Below, piece by piece: positions 11,641 to 23,099 of a stretch of 64,000 bases of DNA; position 1 is the stretch's first letter; the number at the start of each line of letters is the position of its first letter. The position numbers were made by a program, and so were the translations under genes. Source of the stretch: Opisthorchis felineus (Eukaryota; Platyhelminthes; Trematoda; Opisthorchiida; Opisthorchiidae); assembly GCA_004794785.1 (NCBI GenBank), contig SJOL01005865.1, positions 550,765 through 614,764 of the forward strand, given 5' to 3'. The notes under the pieces were generated by a model that saw only the letters and a program-made list of their open reading frames with translations, had not been told where the DNA came from and searched no databases.

Positions 11641-14600
11641 TGATGGCTGTAATGGGAAACTACGGGGGCATTTGCGTACTGCTGTACTGGCGGGAGTGCG
11701 GGACTGCCCTCAAACTTAGAGGACTTGACGGATGGCAACGATACCTGGATGATAAATAAATATCCGGTGCCGATACCCACCATTGAGCCATAATGTTTAG
11801 GCCGGCAGATGGCTTACAGCGGGCTTACGCATGCTCGTTCGCCAACCTTATTCCCTCGTCTTCCGAGGCTTGAATGTATCATCAAAATCAGCTCAGTGCT
11901 AAACTTCTGTGACTCTCTAACTACGTTCAGGTGCCCAGTGGTCTTACCGTTGCTGACCGATAGACCTGATTCGGATGCCAGCCGTTCATAATGATCCTTG
12001 GGTTAAACAATGAGTTTTCACTCGGACAACCTTTCACTCAGTGGTCTTCAGAACAAATCCATGCAAATTTATTTCATGAATTTGAGGAAATTTAACAAGC
12101 CGCAATCAAGATTTCACGAGGGAATAACCACCAATACAACCGAAGCAAAAAAATAAAACGAGTGAATTTGGCAACGAAATATTGGAAACAAAATGTAAAT
12201 TGGTGTTATACCAAGGGGAATGAGCCAAGCCCACTTAATAGAACCATGCAATCAATCAAGAACCAAGCAACTTTCTGATACGAATAAGCCCATGCACTTT
12301 TGACTTTGTGTTTTAAACTCAGGTAGTTTTTCATGTCCTTCGTCAGAAGGGTTTTGTAGAGAGGTCTTTGTAGGTAGTTCTTTTGTAGTGCGCTCACAGG
12401 TGTGGTCATATTGTCTCGGAGGCTTCAGTCCGCTATAATGGACACATCTGGCTTGTTATCGAACATTCCACTATATTTTTCAAGCGTGAAGTCGGATTTG
12501 TCTGTTTGGATGCGTTTACTTTTTTGCTAGTGGGCTAGAAGTAATGCACTCGTTTTGTGTCTCACTGGATTGCAATCTTGCAAATCTTGGCACAACCAAA
12601 TTTATCCACTGGTGCTTACTTTTACATTATGTGTGAAACACCATTTGGGTCATCCGTTCTTCTTGGAGTTCTCCAAAGGCCATTCACATCTCCAATACTC
12701 GCCACACGTGTAGCCGTCCACTGAATTTGCTATCAGTCCGCATTTGGTACTCACAGAACTCTTAACAGATCGCTGCTGAGGTGCGAAACTCCATTTCTTT
12801 GATTTACGATACTAATGGCAGTGAGTTGAACTCGGTATACAAAACGCTCAAGGATTCAAACAGTTAAGCTTCACAGATTCGACTGCAGCGTCTTTCTATC
12901 GCGATTGCCACTCATGGGTGAGTTATTCTTTGGTAATGAGTTAAACGCACTTTCTTTTGAGTCGGTTAAAATATGGCACGTGAACCACGATTTTAGATGG
13001 CGAACGGATGGGAAGCTTGTAAATACAGTGATGGCAGAACAGGCTAATATGGATTGAAAATAGATGTGCCCGATCGAGAATGAGAAAGAACTTCTGACCA
13101 AGCCCCATGCTTATTTCCGAGACTGTAACTGCCAATAAACTGCTAAACAGCCTGACTAGTCCTGAGAGAAAAAATAAAGATCTTTGGCAGTTTCGGTTCG
13201 AACTGAATCTACTAACAATGGAACTTCGTGCACGGAAGTGTGAAACACACATTAAACATGTGCAAATGTGTTGAGAGAAGACACAAAAATATTCTCATAC
13301 TGATTCTGAGCTGAAAACTCAGCTAACTACCTTAACAAAGCGTCAATGCGTCCGAAACTCGATGTCCTCTCGAAACTTGTTCCAAAATTTATACCAACGT
13401 TGCTACAACCTCTCCTCAGAACTTGTTAGCCAATTGGAAAGGGAGAGCTGTTTTAGTGCCCAAGGACAAGTAAACGAACGCAAGGTGACAAAGTTTTCTT
13501 GTCACAAACACGAGAGCTGGTCCTCTTTTCGCTGTTGGTGTAGTTTTTTCGCGGCAGGGCGACAGATGTGTATCACAGGTTTTGGGTCGCTATTAGGGTA
13601 TTTTTGCGGTAAGACAGCTCCGATGTTATCTGTGTAGGCAGTTGAACATGATGGTGGGCAAACCACATACACTGAAATTATGGTGATTAGGTCAGGTAAA
13701 TGGGACTACTGCGGTGTTCATGATGGGTGAGCTATGCCCTCACGAGCCAATGACACACAAACAAACGATGTGCACATGAACGGTTATCACGAGCGAGTGA
13801 CAAAAACGGGTACTCGACTCTTTCGGCTGTTTCAGATCTTTTGTACAATGACAGGAACGTCAGATTTAGCTAGATCAGCAGATTCCAAAAGGCTGATTGC
13901 AACGGAAACAGAAGGGGCAGAATTCGTTTAGGAACGGCTAAAAGCAAGCTACAACTATTCACGTATCCGAATCGGTTAACCTAGAGTCCACCATCAACGT
14001 TAGCAATTCAAGGTCGGTCATCATGTTTGACTAGTCTGTTGGAAATATCCCCTCTGATTAGCTTGCTGTATTCCCGTCCACTTGCAATGCTTAAAATACC
14101 CACACTTTGCTTTCCAGCTTACCTCATTCCGTTACACCACTAAAATGGACCAGCCGTTTCAATAAATTCGGTCACGTGGTAACAATGTGACAGCAACATT
14201 ATACTTTTCAGTGTATTACCTCGGGCACCTTTCCGTTGCCGGCCTGTGGGTCCCACTGTGAAGTTACGTGCAGTAGTCATGTGCTGCACGGGTGAACACC
14301 AATGTCAATGCCAGGCAGGAAAATCGAAGTGGTGTAAATAAAAGCACGGTTACAGTAATATGTAGGCGACGCATTCCATTTGTTCGGTAGGTTGGGGTTA
14401 CCCCTCAACCCAGATTTATTACGTTTATGTTCTGCGGCACTTCCACTCCCGGCCATCTATACTCTCAGGAATGGCACCTTCGAAGAGCGTATATGAACGA
14501 ATATGATGAGATGAACTGGCAATAAGATTGTTCATTCGCACAGCATGTACCAGCAACATTGATCGCACCCGGCTGCATTCTTGAGAGGTCTCGTGGTGCT

Positions 14601-15682
14601 ACCTTGAAGTCCCGATGGTCAAGTCACATCATTAGCTAGCTTTGAACGCAGGACAGGATATTCGCCATCCGTTGGTAGACTGCCAGTCTGGCGTTGCTGA
14701 TTATTGCGAAGGACTATGAACACTGTCAACCAGTTCACTTGTTTTCTTCTAGCGGCCCAGTACTTGGGAAACCCGTTAGTTCGGATGAGGCCTCTGTTTA
14801 CCGAAGTTTTAGCCCGTTCAGTTGGAATAGTTCTGTTTTAACTGCTGATGCCTCGGACGGATGAGATAAACGCAATGGAACTGCCAAGTGAACCATATTC
14901 TGACATCTTATAAATATGGTAACTAATCGTAGAACGGAACACACAACAGCTCAATAATCTGCTTAATCGGTGTTTCAGCTAGCCGCGAAGCCGGAGGCTA
15001 TAAGCCAATCTAGCCAGTTGTCTAGAGATGCACGCCCCGGGCCAAGCTGCCAAAACAAGCTCGTAGGACGGAAGGATTTGAAACAAGAGGAAGATTCGAG
15101 CACCCATTTTTGTCTAGCAGTGCTTATTCGCTCGTCTAACCGTTCATTCGCACATTGTTTGTTTGCGTGTCATCGCCTCATACGGGCATAGCTCAACCAT
15201 CGTAAGCACCGCGGTAGGTCTGCCTAGTCCCATTCGCCTAACCTAATCACCATAATTTTGGCTTATGTGGTTTTCTCACTTTCATGTTCAATTGCTTTTG
15301 GATACACACACGCTCACTTAACAGCGTTAACCACATGTATACTGAAACAATCACCAAACATTGGGGAAGGCAACAGACGCGTCAGGAGCATAAGGGAGGA
15401 GAACGCCACCTCTAACCGTATCATGATTAGAAGGGAATTGTGTGGCACAAGAAGAGAGTTGAGGCGGACATTCTAGACGTTCAAAAGCGGTGAAAAATCA
15501 TTAACTATTGGGAGTCCACCTCTGCAGCAAGGAAACGTCTTTTAAGTTATACTGGACAATAGAAATCGCAATCCATCCTCAAATCAAGATACTTAGCAGT
15601 TGCCTCTTTCTGAAATCCTGTGAATAACAGTTCAGCAAACGGTTTCTTGTTTCATACCATCTGATTGATATGTTTATTTTCT
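11641..15682. other. Non-coding stretch
   Basis: I recognise no gene, repeat family or RNA. The longest frames (about 100 codons on the minus strand near 12.95-13.25 kb and 91 codons on plus near 13.4 kb) carry no motif and are probably chance. Confidence 0.4.
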
Positions 15683-15895
15683 AGATGTGACACACTACTC
15701 ATGAGGTTGCTGGAAGCTCTTCAACAGCCCAAGACCGGCTTCACCCTTCCTTGGGCTCATCAGGTAGGCTCAGCCTCCTAGGTTCTGCCAGCCTTCAGTT
15801 TTACTTGAATCAGACCATCGTTAACGAGATATTTAGGTGGGTTCAGTTGAGTCTTCTATCAAAACCTAATTTGTGTGCACATAAGAGTATATGTC
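15683..15895 (-). mobile_element. Hammerhead-repeat element, moderately preserved copy (family HH)
   Basis: On the minus strand the copy runs from the left arm (aaattaggttttgatagaagactc) through a 70-nt spacer shared with the copy at 7118-7318, the hammerhead at 15769-15727, and the trailer cgaagag-like block and ccagcaacc. It ends with actactcat read on the plus strand. The structure is the same as the copy at 7.1 kb but better kept. It is non-coding. Confidence 0.8.
15727..15769 (-). ncRNA. Hammerhead ribozyme, lightly mutated
   Basis: Minus-strand reading: stem I strand GCCTAC, invariant CTGATGA (15763-15757), and stem II GCCC/GGGT closing an AAGGAA loop. The next box is GAAG in place of GAAA, followed by CCGGTC and the partner strand TTGGGC. 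The A15.1 to G change leaves a G-U pair with U16.1, and one base pair next to the cleavage site is lost (C against T). Cleavage would be after GGTC. Activity is doubtful, but the fold is recognisable. Confidence 0.7.
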
Positions 15896-17683
15896 GTCAT
15901 GTGTTTATTGTTCCGGTCTCAGGCTATTCGAATATCACACTGCCTGCAGACAGATATGCACTCACCCAGAAACGTGTCGGGCCCAAATGGGTTGAACAGC
16001 TTCATTGCACTACGGATGGAATGGAAAATTTCTGGTAGATGTATGGAGCATCTTGAGTTCTAAAATTTCAGTTTATTAATGTATGGCGATATCACATCCT
16101 CCGAAATACGCATATTTTCAAGGCTACTTAGTTGGGCGTGTTTCGGTAGAATTTCTCACCCTTCCTTCGTGGATGATAATGTCTTTGAAGTAGATCGAAA
16201 TTGCACCACATTTAAGTAAACCACTGTGATTTCAATGTGTTTTCAATATTTGCGTGTACTGAGTTAAATAGAAGCAGGTAAAATCGAGAAAAATCAATTG
16301 CCTCGATGCTGGTCCGCACCCTGTACGAGCAAAGCTGAACTCTCCTTTTGTATGGAGTCACTGAAATAATAGGGGAGGGTAACAGATCAAGGCCATGTGC
16401 ATATAAATTTAATAAAATAGTGTACTTGCACGGAGATTTCCAGTGGAGCAAAGGGATACTGTTGCAACATCAGGACAATGCGTCCGGAGGTAACAGATGG
16501 CATTTTGTGAGCCTCATACTTAGTTATGGTGGCTAGACTGGCGTTAGTCGACCTCTGTTTTTAACTTAAGAGTATATAAGTAGTAGTAACACAACATTAT
16601 ACGGTTTCAGGGTAGTGTTTGACCTGGTCATAAGCTGTGAAGCACTGCATTGCTCTTCACTCCTGCTAAGGCTCAATGGGGCCTTCACAGTATAAAGCTT
16701 GCTGCTACAGCAGTCTAAATCAGAGAATTTGGCATTTGGCTGATGAAGACAGACAGACTTAGTTTCGATCAGATGTTCTGACTGTTTCTTGCCGGTTTCC
16801 TACGATTCTGGGGTGAGATGATCAAAATGTGTACAACTGTTCCATTAACGCTACCCAACTAAGCATGTAGATAGCCAGCTAAAGGGGGCATTTCGGAATA
16901 CAAACCTTCATTAAACACGCTGATGGGGAGATGGCCAGTAGTCTTTATGCCTAATTATCGATTTGGTCACAATCTGGAGTTTTTCTTAAGCCTTTCGTTA
17001 AAAAAACAACAGTGGACAGGATTGCGACCGAGATGTCTGGTTGCTTTTCCACATCAGTGCGCGACAGGACTGTGAGTCTGTATAATTAGACTTCCGTATA
17101 GGTTGTCCTCACCATTGGAAGAGCCGGAAAAATACCAGGTTTACTTGGATAAAATTGGATGGCCACTATTTGTGGAGAAACACTAAGTAATGTGCGACTT
17201 TTGAATCGCGAATACAAGCTTGTTACACTAAAGTAAGGCGAAAGAAGCTGAAACCCTTCCTGTAGTGACAAAACCACTAATCTTGTGCAGTTTTCACTCG
17301 TTTGTCGTAAAGCGGACGAGGAAGAAGAGAAATTTGATTCCGTAAGTGATGTTACGGTACAGTTACATAACGCAATTTGCGTAGTTTTTTCTTGCCTGAG
17401 TCCTTTTCTTTGAAGCACCTTTGGCTGAGGGATACCTCTCAGGTAAGACACCAGTGACCAGCACACTCAGCGTTCATTTGAAAATGGTGCCCGTAAGGGA
17501 GACTCCTAAAAGTTAACCAAGTGACAGACAATTACGTCTTATTAATTGAATTCATCACCTTCATTTGGATGAAGTGTTCATCTTCCCTACAGCTGAAGAG
17601 CTTTGAATCCATAGCCTCAACTCCATCACTCACAGTTCGGTTGAATGATTGGAACGCATGGTCACCATTGACACACCCTCTCT
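15896..17683. other. Non-coding stretch
   Basis: No gene or element was recognised. The first 150 bases may be a poorly conserved continuation of the hammerhead repeat, since a loosely similar sequence follows the 7.1 kb copy. A 126-codon minus-strand frame at 17.1-17.5 kb has no motif. Confidence 0.35.
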
Positions 17684-17930
17684 CATTTGCACACAAATTT
17701 GGTTTTGACAGGAGACTCAACTGAATTCAGCTGAATCACTGGTCTACGGTGATCCACTTCAACTGAATGTACTGCACCAGGCCGCCTCATTTTTCAGTTG
17801 GTGCGATATTTGAGATATCATGATACGTTTTTGTCTGGACACAATGCACTACTCATATAGTAGTGTGTTACGTCAAGACCGTGATCTTATTTGCTGGAGA
17901 TTCATCGTTAAATAGACAGGGCAGTATGCA
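17684..17930 (-). mobile_element. Hammerhead-repeat element, right half (family HH)
   Basis: The plus strand begins with the terminal arm (catttgcacacaaatttgg, then ttttgacaggagactcaac). It continues with the reverse complement of the tail seen at 39930-40040 of the plus copy (blocks gtactgcaccaggccgcctcat and gatatcatgat). It reaches a cactactcat block and a degraded tgctggagattcatcg trailer. The ribozyme core that should follow is not recognisable. This copy shows that the tail and arm seen at 39.8 kb belong to the family. Confidence 0.65.
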
Positions 17931-19758
17931 CTGTTCACAGGTCCAGTGGAGTACACTGAATCGGGAAACACATGGGGCCGTGTTTGCAAACATGAACCCT
18001 ATGGATGCCGCCACAGATTTCCGGTCCAGATAACTCCGGTTTGTTGTTACCTAATAATTTTGTTCAAGCTGTCATTGAATTAAAATGATGGGCTAAGTTA
18101 TATTATGCGGTGGTTGTGATAACGGTTACTGGGTTCCTGAAGTTAAGAACTATCATTTAGTACATAGTGGTGCTTGTGTGAACACTAAGCATAGTTCGGT
18201 TTCTGTGGAAGACTTGAAGTTTATCAAGCTAAATAAACGGCTGAACCCAATCGATAATGTTTCGACGTTGGTCAAGAGCAGGTTCATAGTGTGGTGATGA
18301 GACGGGGCTCCGTAATAAAAGATCTTTGATGAGCAATGAAGCCGTGCAACTGCACGCATTATCAAACTGGTACTAGCACCCGGCACTGTTTTCAAAAACC
18401 CCGTTCTAGAAAGTGTCAGGCATAAAAACCTCAGACCTTTCGACCCACAGCACCAACAGATCGCACAGAATAGTTCCACATTCCCCAGAATGTCTGCCAG
18501 ACAACACAGCTTGTCACATCAAGCCTGAGAGGCCGGTGTTCGATACATTTAACGACTGTGCAAAAAGTTGGTCGATGTGGAAAAAATACGACATGGATAG
18601 ATAATATGATATTTCGTACGGCTAGATGTTGTGTCAGCTGAATACATGAATAATAACAAAGCGTTCAGACTAATTCGCTTGTTAGATGATGAAACTAAAG
18701 CACACAGGGGGGGATATTCATTCATTATACCGGGAGACAATTGTAATTTTTATAGTGGTGCTATGAAGCGAGTTGAATTCAGTTTTATTAAGTCAACCTG
18801 CAACCAAAATCTTATGTCCTCTTCGGTTGTTTGTTCTGAAAAATATTTGTGGCGACTGAAAACGGGGAAGACAAAAGTGCTTTTGTTCAGGCTTGTTCTG
18901 GCAAACAGTCGGTATTATCTTTTACTCTTCTGGATGTGTTTGCTGAATAGCGACATGAATGAGTGAGATGGAATTGAGTGAATTAAACTCTCGTTCGCTT
19001 TTGAATCAAGTAAAGTACTCACTCCGTAGCGACCACTTCCTAGGGAGCAAAGAGTCCGGTCCGTCTAAATAGGATAGCCCTTGCAAGCAGACAGGTAATT
19101 CTGCTGGTGAGTATTCCTGGTGTTTTGCCTTAAACGTCCATCACGTTATCGTAACTATGTTACTCAAGATCGCTCTTAATCAAGGATTTATCAGCAATCG
19201 TCCACTTTCAGGGGGGGGGGGTTAGTGAACTACTATTAAATTAGACAGTCTGAAGCCGCATCACAGCAATTGCCTCTCAGATGGCCTTGACCTACCTTAC
19301 TTCGATAATGATTTCCTTTCATATTCCTTTAAAAAGCTCTACATTTATGCTTTGTTGGAGTTGCGACAGTCAACAATTTACATAGCTAGTTTATTACTTT
19401 TCATTCGTAAAACCCCATTTTCTGCTTTGTTAGGCTTGGCCGGATATCAACTGATAAACAAACCGCGATCGTTACAACAGGGTACTGACTTTAGTCTAAA
19501 TTTAGCGTCAAATCTATCAAATCTATCTTCGCGAATGTTCACAAAGTTCTAACAAATGGGCGAAGTTAGTAACTCTTCGGCATCTTACAAAAATCGCCAT
19601 TTGGAGGCTGTTCACTCCAGAGAGTGTGCGTGAATTAAAGTTCACAAACATAGTTCCTTATCCACTAAGATCACCTGTGGGTGCGCCTAGTGTATGGTCC
19701 AGTTCCGTCCGAAAAGTTGATATACTGTTGGAAAATGTTTGGGACCGATTGGGTAGTC
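17931..19758. other. Non-coding stretch
   Basis: No gene, RNA or transposon family was recognised. It contains a G11 run at 19211. A 12-base sequence, TTGATATACTGT, at 19717-19728 is repeated at 19824-19835, on the far side of the inverted repeat. Confidence 0.4.
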
Positions 19759-19824
19759 ATCGTTTCAGAGAGGTTTGGTAAACAATAAATCCACCGATTG
19801 TTTACCAAACCTCTCTGAAACGAT
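19759..19824. repeat. Perfect 28-bp inverted repeat with 10-nt loop
   Basis: The left arm 19759-19786 starts ATCGTTTCAGAGAGG. The right arm 19797-19824 is its exact reverse complement and ends CCTCTCTGAAACGAT. The loop is aaatccaccg. No arm base is mismatched, so the RNA from either strand would form a long hairpin. The structure is flanked by two copies of TTGATATACTGT (19717-19728 and 19824-19835). Absence of decay in a region of old relics suggests a young event. It could be a template-switch product or a hairpin RNA locus. The sequence alone does not decide. Confidence 0.95.
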
Positions 19825-19835
19825 TGATATACTGT

Positions 19836-22800
19836 GTTTGCATGAACAAACCCGCATCACCCTTGAACGAAATGACTCAACGCTGATAGTAATTTGTTTT
19901 GTTGGTCAAATTCCCAACGCTGTTCCTGGATGGTCAGGGGATCAAGGTAATGAGTTAAAATCAATAATTACCTAGCAAGGGTTTACAATTGTCTATTACT
20001 CTGCTATCCGCAAACGGTGGCGTTCTACACCTCCGTTGCGGACCTGATTGCTGGATATACAAACGACCATACCGTGGTCATTGTCCTTGTCTAGGAGATA
20101 TGCAGTCGTGCAGTCGTGCATCCAAATTCTTTCGTCTCTCTACCAAGTCACAGTCTTTCGCAAAACTCCCATACTAGTAAGACCAACTGAAGTGATGTGC
20201 GAAAGTATAGTAAATTGGCTTCCGCACCAATGCAGCTAATAAGCGTTGGCTGGTTGCATTTTGAAAGAAACGGCGATGTGGCAATGGGCAGTTGTTGATT
20301 GTTGAGATTTACACACGGATGACCATGATCGGCCAGAATTCCACACTGACGGTACACAGCGGATATGTGAATTCACTGAAGCATATCGGCGTCAGTTGCT
20401 TATAGAAGTCACAATTCAGTCCTCGGGTCACTTTCCGGTTCAAAATACTGCTGCTCTGATCAACAGCTCCATCATTTTCAGTCCAACTACTTGGAGCTGC
20501 TAGATGCGTTGACCTTTCACCACCCTATCAAGTCCCTGTTCCATACTACCAAACTCCTTGTCTCTCTTATTCTATTCACCCGAATCCGGTGCAGCGGTGA
20601 AATAGACGTGCAGATTTAGAGTAATTTCAATCTTAACAAAACACGCGGAAACGGTGCTGCTGGTAGGTGTTTGGGTAAGTGTGTTAGTCATAGGGGGAAA
20701 TTTTTTAGACTGCCATATCGTCACTGCTGGTTTCAACATCTGCGGACATGCCATTGCATTCCAGGTGAAGTGGTAGCAACATCGTAGGCCGAATTTTGAC
20801 CCATCATTCCTTTCGGTCAGGAAGGACAGTATTGCCCGACGTAGGCTTCAAAAATCCAGCCTTATATGACAAGTACGCGGTGAGTGATTTCGAGTCTGAG
20901 ACACACAATAAAAATGGCCAGTGTGCGTACAGTAAACTAAATTGTTGGTGCGTGTTACTGATAAATGTTGTACACAAGTTTACTAGAAGCTTAGCACTAA
21001 ACTCGGGGTCGGACATTTATTTGCCGGGGGGTTCCCACTTCTTCAAAGAAGAAAATTTGAAGAACAAAAAAGTATCACTTATGAGCGGATGGCCTTTGTA
21101 TACAGTAACCTTGTAGAGGGACAACCGTAACAGCAGTTCTGTAGGGTTTTTAACAGTTGCAATGATGGCTGATTGTTTGCTTGTGAAAGGCAGAACATTA
21201 ACCTATCTTCTCGCAAGTCTCTGTATTCCAACAAATAAATAAATAAACAAATAAATAAATAAATAAATAAATGAATAAATGAATGAATGAATGAATAAAT
21301 GAATAAATGAATAAATGAATAAATAAATAAATGAATAATAATTATGCCGCTTGGGGAACGATTGGCTGGGTATTCTAAGATATGCCACCTGATGAAGGAA
21401 GTCCTTTCACTTAGAGATAATTTTGGACTTCTCCTTCGGTATCACTTCGGGAAAGGAGTAATGTGTGTATAAACGTGGGAATGTAAAGACAGTTGATTGT
21501 GTGGAGTTTAGCACACGAACCGGATAATAAATGACAGTTAGTCTGCAGAAAATCCCAATATTACAAGTAAACCTTCTTCTCCCCCCCCCCCTCGTAGTAC
21601 GCACTAAGTAAGCCTTTAGTTGCTGTTCATTTGTTTTTAGATCAGCTTCAAAGCTTGACATGACCGATATATGCTCATGACTGAGCTGCCGAGAAAGTTT
21701 CAAGCCAAAAAGAAAAACGAAATTAATGTAAAGCGGACCCCCACATTGCTAATGATGGTTCATGGCTCATTGCACCTCTATAAACCTCCGAAATATTCGG
21801 TTTCAGAAGCTGGGAAGGAATTGGAAGTAAACAGGAAAAATAGTTTGGAAACTTTTAGGCAACTTTAGTGAATTTAATTGCTATCTGAAACGCTTCATCC
21901 GTATCTCCGATTTCTGCTGTCAGAAGGTTGCGTGTTTGTGTCGTGTCGGGCTTACCAACTTGGGAGGGCACCTGGCAAAGCAAGTATCGCGCTACATTCG
22001 TCCACGTGGTACCCGTAGTAAAGGTCCGATCAGATAAACTGAAAAAGTCCCAGTTATGACAAGCTCAGATAATAATATTTTACGTGAAATGTATTCAAGA
22101 AGGGTATGTGGTTCCAGCTATGCCTAAATCAGACAGGAAGCTCTAGACAAACAGAATTTGATTAGAGTGAAGCAGAATCTACTGTTGGACAGTCACGGGG
22201 AGGTGAAAATTCGTGCTTACTTAAACAGAGTGAGCAGCCATCGACGGTTGTCGCTTGTGCTGAAAGAAACCACGAGCAAGAGAATTTTTAAGTGTTTACT
22301 TAGACAAGACAAAGAAGCACGCAGAATTGTGCCTCGAAGCAACACACGGAGAAATGGCTCCAAGTGTGAATGTACACCAAGATACAGCACGTAACGTGAA
22401 AATGCTGACTGACACGATGACCTTAGTCGGCTTCCACAAGCTTTGCTTTAAGTTGATTGACTTTCAACATAGTAGTAACTAGATTCTGTGAAAAAAGTTA
22501 TCACGTTAATTTTACGCCCAAAACCACAATACACCGGCGAAAAATGATGTGTATATTCACCTATAACGTATACTAATTTGAGAGCTACATTTATCCTTCG
22601 CTGTAAGCTGCTAATTAAGCTCCCATCAAAGGCGGGCACCGTGGTTACTGCCACATCGATGTAAGTGGCATATTAGCAGATGCGTTTTACATTGTACATG
22701 AGGGCTATTGGGCTGATCAGGTTGGGTATGCACAGCCGGTGGAAGCTTAACAATTTAGGTTGATGGTGTCCGCTGTGGTATTCTGTTTCAGACGTAAACA

Positions 22801-23000
22801 ATATTGTATTGAACTTAGCTAACTGTCACCAAGGCCACATAATGAGCTGTTATTTGGTTGGTACCTCAGTTTGTGCAACAAGCACTCGTAAGTGAAATGA
22901 AAAACGCTAATTATGATCTGCAGTATATGGGGTAATGCAAATCTTCTGAAACGAACAAGTGAGCTTTGCAGCCTCCGGTTGTTTGAGTCATGTTTGTGAA
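19836..23000. other. Non-coding stretch with tetranucleotide tract
   Basis: Apart from the simple repeat at 21232-21340 and a C11 run at 21581, nothing was recognised. The open frames over the simple repeat and elsewhere have no family motif. Confidence 0.4.
21232..21340. repeat. (AAAT/AATG)n microsatellite
   Basis: About 109 bases of AAAT units interspersed with AATG units. On the minus strand this produces a meaningless YLFIYLF-type frame that is not a protein. Confidence 0.95.
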
Positions 23001-23042
23001 CTTCAAACCTGAACATCAGGTGAGCTATCCTGTTGTGTCCAC

Positions 23043-23074
23043 CTGATGAGTCCCTAGAATAGGCGAAACGTGTA
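23043..23074 (+). ncRNA. Hammerhead-like motif of a second subtype, probable relic
   Basis: CTGATGA (23043-23049) is followed by GTCC, a loop and GGC, then GAAA (23065-23068) and CGTGTA. This matches the GUCC...GGAC stem II and the CG-type short stem III known from schistosome and newt-satellite hammerheads, with one base of stem II missing. A GTA cleavage triplet at 23072-23074 is possible. The strand before the core (..GTCCAC) does not pair with the sequence after the site (GCAGCTGG), so stem I is not supported. It is distinct from family HH, whose stem II is GCCC/GGGC. I treat it as a relic. Chance is unlikely but not excluded. Confidence 0.5.
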
Positions 23075-23099
23075 GCAGCTGGTTTTTCCTAAGCTGTCA

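Noticed and set aside
21383..21420. CTGATGA with an AGGA/TCCT hairpin
   Set aside because: The hairpin is followed by TTCAC instead of GAAA, and no cleavage site or stem I is present.
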